Assembly (NCBI GenBank): GCA_027592945.1
Contig: JAQCJP010000008.1
Coordinates: forward strand, 1-32,457
Source of the DNA: Planctomycetota bacterium
GTDB taxonomy: Bacteria; Planctomycetota; Planctomycetia; Pirellulales; UBA1268
Length of the DNA stretch: 32,457 nucleotides
Direction of reading: 5' to 3'
Shown: one piece after another, positions 1 to 7,629 of the stretch
Layout of the letters: each line of letters starts with the position of its first letter
Position numbering within the stretch: the first letter of the stretch is position 1
The notes under the pieces: generated by a model
Database searches by the model: none
Told to the model about the DNA's origin: nothing
The model's input: the letters and a program-made list of their open reading frames with translations, nothing else
Translations under genes and position numbers: made by a program

Positions 1-420
1 GTGGCTGGGATGAAGGAGCCGCGTTTGAGATGCGGGCCGGGACGATGGTTGTCGCCGGACGCGTCGGCCCCAGGGCCGGGCTGGGGATGGCACGAGGGTC
101 GCTGGTGGCCCTGGCCGATCACCCGGCGATTCCGGCCACGTTTTACCCCGGCCGGGCCTGGCTGCCTCCCTTTATCGCCCTCCTGCTGGGCCGCCTGAGG
201 CGGGCCGGATTCTGGCCGGCGACCTCCCCACCCCGCCGTTTTCAGCAGTGGCACGGCGACGTTCTCGCGGGCGGCGGAGGGGAAATCCTGGATCCCGCCT
301 GACCGGACCAGCCCACGGCAAAATCCCGGCCCGCGGACGGCGGCCCGCTTCCGTCAGCCTGATTCCTGGTGTATTCTCCAGGGCTCGCCTCGAGATCCCC
401 TGACACACGGCCACGACTGC
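1..420. other. upstream region of rpsL, no convincing gene
   Basis: I see no protein I recognise on either strand. The open frames here are short, rich in Arg, Pro and Gly, and look like ordinary high-GC open frames. The stretch probably holds the leader and promoter of rpsL. A possible -10-like TATTCT lies at 371-376, about 45 bp before the rpsL start, with no good -35. A sigma54-like match (GG at 89-90, GC at 101-102, ten bases between) lies at 88-103 but is too distant and isolated to call. A 21-base motif at 203-223 recurs upstream of the tRNA-Pro gene. Confidence 0.4.
203..223 (+). repeat. 21-bp motif shared with the tRNA-Pro upstream region
   Basis: The motif GGCCGG-ATTCT-GGCCGGCGAC occurs here and again at 30690-30710 with a single mismatch (A to T). 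Both copies follow a TGAG and lie upstream of translation-related genes (rpsL about 200 bp away; tRNA-Pro 7 bp away). Each copy contains two GGCCGG blocks 5 bp apart. The match is seen in the sequence. A shared leader or regulatory role is inference, and a GC-rich dispersed repeat is just as possible. Confidence 0.4.
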
Positions 421-789
421 ATGCCCACGATCAGCCAACTCATTCGCCACCGCCGCCATCCGAAGCGGAAGTTTTCGAAGTCTCCGGTGCTCGACAAGTG
501 TCCGCAGAAGCGGGGCGTCTGCCTCCAGGTGCGGACGATGACCCCGAAGAAGCCGAACTCGGCTCTTCGGAAGATCGCCCGGGTACGCCTCTCCAATAAG
601 AAGGAAGTGACCGTCTACATCCCCGGCGAAGGCCACAACCTCCAGGAACACTCGATCGTTCTGGTTCGCGGCGGCCGAGTCCGCGACCTGCCGGGTGTTC
701 GCTACCACATCATCCGCGGCGCGCTCGACACGCTAGGCGTTTCAGGCCGCAAACAGTCCCGTAGCCTCTATGGCGCCAAGAAGGGTTAA
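421..789 (+). CDS. rpsL: 30S ribosomal protein S12
   Basis: S12 is a component of the small ribosomal subunit that sits at the decoding centre and monitors codon-anticodon pairing. The 122-residue product has the normal family length and starts MPTISQLIR. It carries the [11 protein letters not shown] loop, whose lysine is the usual site of streptomycin-resistance changes, and the [10 protein letters not shown] segment, whose aspartate is methylthiolated in many bacteria. Both loops are intact and of wild-type form. The C-terminus is the usual basic [12 protein letters not shown] tail. The ATG has no clear Shine-Dalgarno sequence, and I chose it because the protein N-terminus fits the family. 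rpsG follows 18 bp downstream, so the two are probably co-transcribed as in the str operon. Confidence 0.98.
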   Translation: MPTISQLIRHRRHPKRKFSKSPVLDKCPQKRGVCLQVRTMTPKKPNSALRKIARVRLSNKKEVTVYIPGEGHNLQEHSIVLVRGGRVRDLPGVRYHIIRGALDTLGVSGRKQSRSLYGAKKG

Positions 790-807
790 GGAACAAAGAA
801 CACGACG

Positions 808-1278
808 ATGGGAAGCATTACCGCCAGCCGTACGCAACTTCGCCCCGACCCGCAGTTTGGATCGCTGCTTGCCAGCAAGTTCATCAACTGCCTGATGGAA
901 GATGGCAAGAAGAGCATCGCCCAGGGCATCTTCTACCGGGCCATGGAGATCGTGGGTCAGAAGATCAACGACGCCGAGCCGATCGAAATCTTCAATCGCG
1001 CCGTTGAAAACGTGAAGCCCGCCGTGGAAGTCCGCTCGAAGCGGGTCGGTGGTGCCGCCTATCAGGTGCCGATGCAGGTCAACCGCAACCGGCAGCAGTC
1101 TCTGGCGATCCGCTGGCTGCTGCAGGCCGTCCGCGACAAGAAGGGACGAGCCACGCACGAGAAGTTGGCCGAGGAAATCATTGCCGCCTACAAGCGGGAA
1201 GGTGCCGCAGTCACCAAGCGGGACAACGTGCACCGAATGGCCGACGCCAATAAGGCCTTCGCGCACTTCGCCTGGTAG
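808..1278 (+). CDS. rpsG: 30S ribosomal protein S7
   Basis: S7 binds the 3' major domain of 16S rRNA, starts assembly of the 30S head and lies at the E site. The 156-residue product matches the usual bacterial length. Recognisable blocks are [19 protein letters not shown] near the N-terminus, the central [14 protein letters not shown] loop and the [16 protein letters not shown]-terminus. The gene lies 18 bp after rpsL in the standard rpsL-rpsG pair, but neither fusA nor tuf follows. The next gene is sppA on the other strand after about 430 bp. The last codons and the stop lie in the first copy of a perfect 16-bp tandem duplication. Confidence 0.98.
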   Translation: MGSITASRTQLRPDPQFGSLLASKFINCLMEDGKKSIAQGIFYRAMEIVGQKINDAEPIEIFNRAVENVKPAVEVRSKRVGGAAYQVPMQVNRNRQQSLAIRWLLQAVRDKKGRATHEKLAEEIIAAYKREGAAVTKRDNVHRMADANKAFAHFAW

Positions 1279-1308
1279 GCCTTTCGCCTGGTAGGCCTGG
1301 CGAAGGCC
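1254..1308 (+). terminator. possible hairpin at the end of rpsG
   Basis: GGCCTTCGC at 1254-1262 pairs perfectly with GCGAAGGCC at 1300-1308, enclosing the rpsG stop codon and the 16-bp tandem repeat. A smaller TTCGCC/GGCGAA pair lies inside at 1283-1304. No T-run follows, so an intrinsic terminator is not proven. It may simply follow from the duplication. Confidence 0.25.
1267..1298 (+). repeat. perfect 16-bp tandem duplication over the rpsG stop codon
   Basis: The unit TTCGCCTGGTAGGCCT at 1267-1282 is repeated exactly at 1283-1298 with no spacer. The first copy contains the codons for the last residues Phe-Ala-Trp and the TAG stop of rpsG. The second copy repeats these after the stop and is untranslated. 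The protein is unchanged. Exact identity suggests a recent slippage event or selection for the structure. Confidence 0.9.
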
Positions 1309-1363
1309 CCACGGCACTGCCTCGCAACTCACGAAACAGGCGTCTGCGCGTGTGGTGACGCAT

Positions 1364-1395
1364 AAAAGCCGCCCGGCGCGAGCCGGGGGGACGGC
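1364..1395 (-). terminator. terminator-like hairpin read on the minus strand
   Basis: On the plus strand CCCGGC (1372-1377), a GCGA loop and GCCGGG (1382-1387) form a perfect stem, extended by GCCG (1368-1371) with CGGC (1392-1395) across a small bulge. Read on the minus strand the stem is followed at once by TTTTA (1367-1363). That is the layout of an intrinsic terminator and could end transcription from sppA, about 320 bp beyond its stop codon. Confidence 0.45.
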
Positions 1396-1482
1396 GGGCC
1401 GTTGGGCCATCCCAGCCCCCGGAAGCACCAGCAACCGGTCTCCGCCAACCCGCCCAAAACGCGATCACCACCACCGAAACTC

Positions 1483-1616
1483 GGGGTGAGCCCGTGCCGT
1501 GTCGCTCGGACGCTCTCTGCGGGCATCCTGCCCTCCGCTCGCTCGATGCTGGCTCGCTCTCGACATCCCTGCCTCCACTCGCCAGCAACGCCGGCTCCAC
1601 GACACGGGCTCACCCC
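1483..1616. repeat. intergenic inverted-repeat block
   Basis: GGGGTGAGCCCGTG at 1483-1496 is matched by its exact reverse complement at 1603-1616, about 106 bp apart. CCGTGTCG and CGACACGG continue the similarity inward with a small offset. The enclosed DNA is rich in CTCGCTCG-type runs and has no credible reading frame. The whole 1279-1704 gap carries no recognisable gene. I infer a dispersed palindromic intergenic element, but only one copy is visible in this window. Confidence 0.5.
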
Positions 1617-1704
1617 TCACGCACCCGTATTCCCCGCCCGTTGACGCAATAGAAGCTCCCACGGGTCGAAGCCGGCTCCTCACCACAAAGCCGATCTTCG
1701 ACTC

Positions 1705-3576
1705 CTACCGAATCCTGATCCGCACCGGCAGGAGCAGTTGGGGCCGGCCCGAGAGCAGGTTCACGAGGGTCTCGCCCTCGGCCGCCAGTGGCTCGAGTCC
1801 TGGCACTCCCGCGGCGCGGGCCATCAGCACCGCCCGCGTGGCCAGATCGCCCCGCGGCAGCCCCGCCGCAAGGCGGGCAACCGGGCCGGCCTGACCGCCG
1901 GCGGCCGCAAACAGGTCGTCGAACAGGCCGCGGGGCTCGGGAAGGAGCAGCCGCTCGACGTCCTCGTCGGACTCGATTCCTGCGAGCTGTTTCGCCTCGT
2001 CAACGGCGTCGTCCAGCGTTCCCAGCCGGTCGACAAGCCCTGCCTCGACCGCCTGACGGCCGGTGTAGACCCGTCCCTCGGCCAGGGACTCAACCGTCGC
2101 CACGTCGAGCTTCCGGCCGACGGCCACCTTCCCGGTGAACAACCGGTAGACATCTTTCATCGTGCCGAGAAACGCCTCTCGCTCGGTGTCGCTGAACTTC
2201 TCCGTCATCGAAAGCCAGCCGGCGTTTCTGCCTCTGCTGACCACGTCGGTATGAACGCCCAGTTTCTCGAGACCGTCGCCGACTGCAATCTTGCCGCCGA
2301 CAACCCCGATCGAGCCGGTCAGCGTGCCGGGCGCCGCCACGATCTTGTCGGCTGCCACCGCGATGTAATAGCCGCCGCTGGCCGCGATGTCGGACAGGCT
2401 CGCCACCACCGGCTTTTTGGCCCGCTCGGCCTCCCGCCAGATCAGGTCGCTGGCCAACGCCGAGCCTCCCGGCGAATCAATCCGGAGCACGATCGCCGCC
2501 ACCTTGTCGTCGTTGGCGGCCTCCCGAATCGCCTTGCAGACCGTCTCGGACCCTGCGGCCCCTGCCATCAGCAGGTCGTCGGTGCTCTTGCCCTCGCGGA
2601 TCTCGCCCGCCACATGCACGATGGCCACCTGGCGGCCCTTGCCCGCACGAACCGTCGTCTGGCCCGAGAGCAGTTCCACCAGTTTCACGAGCCCCCCGAT
2701 CCCGGAGAAATCGTTGTCCATCTTCCGAGCCCCGTAATCGCGAGCCAGCTTGGGCTTCTCCACCTCGAGACGCTTGGCCAGAGCCGCGACCGCCTCGTCT
2801 TCATAGGCGACGGCATCGATCAGGGATGCCTTGAGAGCCGCCTCGGGCGTGAAGACCCCCGTGTCGATCAGGGCCCGCACCCGGTCCGGCCCGAGACCGC
2901 GATCCTCCGCGATCCGCTCGACCAGCTGCTCGAAGAGGTCGCCGACAAAGCTCTCGTACTGCTTGCGAAGCTGCGGACTCATGCTCGTGCGGGTGAGCGG
3001 CTCACCGGCCCCCTTGAACTCACCGACCTGCAGAATCTCCGCGTCCACGCCAAGCCGATCAAGGAGCGACTTGTAGAACATCATCTCGGCCCGAACGCCG
3101 GTCAGCTCCAGCGTGGCAGCCGGCGGCATGACGACCGTGTCGCAGGCGGCCGCCACGAAGTAGGGCACCGCCGATCCCCCCACCAGCACTGCCGTGACCG
3201 GCTTGTCCCGCCCGCGGATGCGGCTGATGGCCGCCCGAATCTCATCGCCCCGGCCTCGGCCGATGGCGGGAGCCTCGATCACGACGAGCACGGCAGCGAC
3301 TCGGTCGTCGTCGGCCGCCTTGTCGAGCCGCTCCACCAGCCGGTGCAGTCGGGGGGAGACATCCGCCAGCAGTCCGCCTTGCCCCACGCCATCAGGCAAG
3401 TCGCCCGTGATTCGAACATGAGCGATCGTCGCTGTCCGTGGTTTTTCCCGCGGTTTCTCCGGCTGACGATCGGCCGCCGGGCTCCCGCCCGATGACGCCA
3501 CGAGCATCCCGAGGCATCCAGCAGTGATCAGCCCCGCGCAACGGCGGCGGCTTGCAAACGCTCTCGGCAGTGACAT
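1705..3576 (-). CDS. sppA: signal peptide peptidase SppA, long (67 kDa-like) form
   Basis: SppA is a membrane-associated serine protease with a Ser/Lys dyad that degrades signal-peptide remnants at the periplasmic face. The 623-residue product has the two-domain (tandem S49) layout of long SppA. The N-terminal domain holds the candidate general-base Lys188 in EFKGAGEPLTR. The C-terminal domain holds DSPGGSA and the nucleophile Ser400 in IAASGGYYIA. I placed the start at the ATG ending at 3576 because it gives a proper signal sequence (basic RRR, then a hydrophobic stretch ending near AA-D) and has GGAG about 10 bp upstream. An upstream in-frame start would add 20 non-signal residues. The gene is divergent from lexA, with a 188-bp region between them. 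Confidence 0.93.
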   Translation of the reverse strand: MSLPRAFASRRRCAGLITAGCLGMLVASSGGSPAADRQPEKPREKPRTATIAHVRITGDLPDGVGQGGLLADVSPRLHRLVERLDKAADDDRVAAVLVVIEAPAIGRGRGDEIRAAISRIRGRDKPVTAVLVGGSAVPYFVAAACDTVVMPPAATLELTGVRAEMMFYKSLLDRLGVDAEILQVGEFKGAGEPLTRTSMSPQLRKQYESFVGDLFEQLVERIAEDRGLGPDRVRALIDTGVFTPEAALKASLIDAVAYEDEAVAALAKRLEVEKPKLARDYGARKMDNDFSGIGGLVKLVELLSGQTTVRAGKGRQVAIVHVAGEIREGKSTDDLLMAGAAGSETVCKAIREAANDDKVAAIVLRIDSPGGSALASDLIWREAERAKKPVVASLSDIAASGGYYIAVAADKIVAAPGTLTGSIGVVGGKIAVGDGLEKLGVHTDVVSRGRNAGWLSMTEKFSDTEREAFLGTMKDVYRLFTGKVAVGRKLDVATVESLAEGRVYTGRQAVEAGLVDRLGTLDDAVDEAKQLAGIESDEDVERLLLPEPRGLFDDLFAAAGGQAGPVARLAAGLPRGDLATRAVLMARAAGVPGLEPLAAEGETLVNLLSGRPQLLLPVRIRIR

Positions 3577-3681
3577 GATGCGGAACTCCAGGTTGATCTC
3601 GGGCTGGCTCTCCAAGGAACCATCGGACTTGGGCAATCTACCGCGGCCGACGCGGTCTCGGGAAATTTGTACGGACTGGGG

Positions 3682-3709
3682 TTGAAAATGAACGATCGTA
3701 TAGTAAGAT
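3682..3709 (+). promoter_or_regulatory. lexA promoter with embedded LexA-box candidate
   Basis: TTGAAA (3682-3687) and TAAGAT (3704-3709) are separated by 16 bp, a good sigma70-type pair ahead of lexA. Inside the spacer lies GAAC-GATC-GTAT (3690-3701), an imperfect version of the GAAC-N4-GTTC box known for Gram-positive type LexA. An operator inside the spacer would let LexA block RNA polymerase and repress its own gene. The promoter and box are read from sequence. LexA binding is inference, and the LexA motif of this lineage is not known to me. Confidence 0.5.
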
Positions 3710-3764
3710 ACCTGTGTTCATCCACTTGCATCCTCCAAGGAGCGGCGGTCGCCGCCTGATCCCG

Positions 3765-4487
3765 ATGCCCAAGCGCAAGACGCCAGCGACTCGCAGCACC
3801 AAAGCTCGCACCACAACCCGGCCCAAGCGGCGTTCCGCCCCGGCTTCACTGCCGCGGAATCCGCTCGCGCTCAAGGTGACCACCGACGAAGACCAGAGCG
3901 ACGCGCCAACGGAACGACAACTCGAAATCTACGCCTTCATCCGCGACAAGATTCATTCCCGCGGCTTTGGCCCCACCGTCCGAGAAATCGGCCAGGCCTT
4001 CAAGATTCGCTCGCCCAATGGCGTGGTCTGCCACCTCAAGGCCCTGGAGCGCAAGGGCCTGATCACCCGGGGCAAAAACATGTCACGGGCCATCGAGTTG
4101 GTCAACGAACCCGCCCACCTTCGGGGCCTGCAGATGGCTGGTTGGGTTGCGGCCGGCACCCTCCGCGCTGCTGAAGAGCAGAAGGAGCGAATCGATTTCG
4201 AGGAACTCTTCGACCGTGACAACCATTTCGTGCTCAAGGTGATGGGGGAGTCGATGATCGACGCCCAGATCGCTGATGGAGATTGGGTGGTTATCCAGTC
4301 GAAACAGACGGCCCGCACCGGAGACATCGTCGTCGCCCAGACCGAAGACGGCGAAGCGACCCTCAAGCAATGGTTCCCGGAAAAAGACCGGATTCGGCTC
4401 CAGCCGGCCAATGCTTCGATGAAGCCGATTTACGTCCGCAACGCCAAGGTTTTGGGCGTTCTGGTCGGGGTAGTCCGCAAGACCTGA
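3765..4487 (+). CDS. lexA: SOS repressor LexA with basic N-terminal extension
   Basis: LexA represses DNA-damage genes and cleaves itself when stimulated by RecA. In the 240-residue product, residues 48-105 form the winged-helix DNA-binding domain (PTERQLEIYAFIRD, PTVREIGQAF, VCHLKALERKGLI). The cleavage site is Ala130-Gly131 in WVAAGTL. The catalytic dyad is Ser163 (GESMID) and Lys201 (ATLKQW). All key residues are present, so it should be active. About 45 residues of Lys/Arg/Thr/Pro-rich sequence precede the DNA-binding domain, where typical LexA proteins start almost at once. An upstream in-frame ATG at 3714 would add 17 more residues but overlaps the promoter, so I chose 3765. The gene is divergent from sppA and convergent with the NtrC-type regulator (17-bp gap). 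Confidence 0.95.
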   Translation: MPKRKTPATRSTKARTTTRPKRRSAPASLPRNPLALKVTTDEDQSDAPTERQLEIYAFIRDKIHSRGFGPTVREIGQAFKIRSPNGVVCHLKALERKGLITRGKNMSRAIELVNEPAHLRGLQMAGWVAAGTLRAAEEQKERIDFEELFDRDNHFVLKVMGESMIDAQIADGDWVVIQSKQTARTGDIVVAQTEDGEATLKQWFPEKDRIRLQPANASMKPIYVRNAKVLGVLVGVVRKT

Positions 4488-4504
4488 GCCGCCGGCTGTG
4501 GTGC

Positions 4505-5893
<1,389 letters not shown>

Positions 5894-5936
5894 AGGACGC
5901 TGCGTCTTCACGTTCGTGATCTCCCAAACATCGTTG

Positions 5937-7520
5937 TCAGGCCGCCCGCTCGAGGCGTTCATCGGCCGGTGGATCACCCGCCACGGCCCCGATCTGGGCC
6001 AGCGGGAGGTGAATGCGGAAGGTGGCCCCGTGACCGGGCCCGTCGCTGGTCACCTCGATCCGGCCACCGTGGTCGGTCACAATCCGATGGACAATCGAAA
6101 GGCCAAGCCCGGTGCCCTGCCCCGTCTTGCGGCGGGTGAAGAATGGCTCGAAGAGATGGTCGAGCACCTCCGGGGTCATTCCGCAGCCGTCATCGGCAAT
6201 CACGAGGATCCCCTCGCCGCCACTGCGGCGGGCCGACACCCTGACGCTGCCTGATTCACCGATCGAGTCGAGCGCGTTGACAAGCAGGTTGAGCACCACC
6301 TGCTTGATCTCCTGGGGATTGACCATCACCAGGACGTCCTGTCCTTCTTCGATTGCGATCGAGCGGCCGGCAAACCGCCCGACATGGCCCAGCATGTCGG
6401 CCACATCGGTGACAAGTGCCGACAACGCCGTGGCCTGCCTGCGAACCTGACCCAGCCGAGAAAAATCGAGCAGCTTCTCGGTAATGCCCTTGCAGCGGAA
6501 GGCTTCGCTCTGAATCAGCGAGAGGTAGCGGCGGGCCACCTGGGCATCGGACTCGGCGGAAGCCATCGCATCGACCCGGCTCTCCAGCGATTCCGCACAC
6601 ATCGCGATCGATGCCAGCGGGTTGTTGATTTCGTGGGCGACGCCGGCCGCCAGAAAGCCGACGCTCGCCAGTTGCTCGCTGCGAATGACCTCACGGGTGC
6701 GACTCTGCACCTGCCGATCGAGGTCATCCCGGATTTCCTGGAAGCGTTCGGTCATGTCGTTGAGGGCGTCGGCCAGTTCGGCCATTTCATCGCGGGTATC
6801 GAGCCGAATCCGATAGTCGAAATCACCTGCGGCGACCCGACGGGAGCCGTGCCCCAGATGCCGCAGGGGACGGAACACCCAGCGATAGGTGAGGATGCCG
6901 ATCGTGGCCAGCAGCAGGCCGCCGGCGAGCGCTGCGGCCCAGGTGACGACAATCAGCGTTCGGTAGCGGCCCCGCACCTCATGGGCCAGATCGTGGAGCC
7001 GCTGCTGGAGGAAGGTAGGCAACTCGCCGGTCAGCTCGGCCAGTTGCTCCAGCTGGGGATTTGCCTCCAACAAGATGTCATGAACCGCCGCCGGAGACGA
7101 CGGGGTCGGACCAGCTGCCGGGGCGACGGTGGCCTCGATTTCTCGGAGGCAGACGGCGATGCGGTCGGAGGTCGCCCGTTCTCGGGTGCGGTCGGCAAAG
7201 GGCATGTCATCGAGTTCTCCGGCCTCGAGTTCCCCCCGATACGCCTCGAGGGCGTCGCTTGTCGCCCGAACGCCGACCAGCAGGCTGGCAGCTTCTTCGG
7301 CTACCGACAGGCTGCGGGCATGGGTCAGCCGCAGCCTCGCGACCCGGGCGTCGAGCTCGGCCGCAAGCGGCAGCTCAGCGGCCCGGCTGGAAAGCGCCCG
7401 CACCAGCCGTCGATAGGAGTAGACGCCGAGAAAACTGCTGGCCGAAAGGGCCGCCACCATTGATGCCAGCAGCAGGCCGCCGAGGAGCAGCTTGTCGCGG
7501 ATGGGACGTCGCTTCGCCAT
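5937..7520 (-). CDS. membrane sensor histidine kinase with HAMP domain
   Basis: The 527-residue product autophosphorylates on His and should signal to the regulator encoded just downstream. Transmembrane helices lie at about 11-33 and 188-212, with a helical, possibly coiled-coil, sensor region of about 150 residues between them outside the membrane. A HAMP linker follows (about 214-267). The H-box is AAGVAHEINNPL with His296. The ATPase domain has the N-box NLLVNALDSI, G1 DDGCGM, F-box FEPFFT and G2 GTGLGLS, so it is catalytically complete. Kinases of this type pair with NtrC-like regulators. The signal is unknown, since the periplasmic part has no fold I recognise. The ATG has GGAG about 8 bp upstream. 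It lies 109 bp after the VWA gene and may be read through from the MoxR cluster. Confidence 0.94.
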   Translation of the reverse strand: MAKRRPIRDKLLLGGLLLASMVAALSASSFLGVYSYRRLVRALSSRAAELPLAAELDARVARLRLTHARSLSVAEEAASLLVGVRATSDALEAYRGELEAGELDDMPFADRTRERATSDRIAVCLREIEATVAPAAGPTPSSPAAVHDILLEANPQLEQLAELTGELPTFLQQRLHDLAHEVRGRYRTLIVVTWAAALAGGLLLATIGILTYRWVFRPLRHLGHGSRRVAAGDFDYRIRLDTRDEMAELADALNDMTERFQEIRDDLDRQVQSRTREVIRSEQLASVGFLAAGVAHEINNPLASIAMCAESLESRVDAMASAESDAQVARRYLSLIQSEAFRCKGITEKLLDFSRLGQVRRQATALSALVTDVADMLGHVGRFAGRSIAIEEGQDVLVMVNPQEIKQVVLNLLVNALDSIGESGSVRVSARRSGGEGILVIADDGCGMTPEVLDHLFEPFFTRRKTGQGTGLGLSIVHRIVTDHGGRIEVTSDGPGHGATFRIHLPLAQIGAVAGDPPADERLERAA

Positions 7521-7548
7521 GCGGAACTCTCCGAGCGGCAGACCGGCA

Positions 7549-7560
7549 GCCGGATCCGGC
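7549..7560. promoter_or_regulatory. 12-bp palindrome upstream of the histidine kinase gene
   Basis: GCCGGATCCGGC is a perfect palindrome about 30 bp before the kinase start codon, in the 109-bp gap after the VWA gene. Such a site could bind a dimeric regulator, but GC-rich palindromes of this size occur by chance in this genome type, and no core promoter is clear nearby. Confidence 0.25.
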
Positions 7561-7629
7561 CGGAATGCGGGCGGGGAGGATAGCAGGGGCGACCGGGCCG
7601 AAAAAGTGGGGAATCCACCGGTTTCAGCC

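Noticed and set aside
88-103. sigma54-like -24/-12 match (TGGCACG then TCGCT)
   Set aside because: GG and GC have the right spacing, but one consensus base differs, there is no activator site and no gene directly downstream; one such match is expected by chance.
1-302. Small protein genes at the left edge
   Set aside because: The two overlapping frames are Pro/Arg/Gly rich, have no recognised domain and no ribosome binding sites; they look like chance open frames.
1738-3495. 585-codon open frame on the plus strand opposite sppA
   Set aside because: It is antisense to a well-supported sppA gene and its translation is of low complexity (Arg, His, Gly, Pro rich) without motifs; such frames are common in high-GC DNA.
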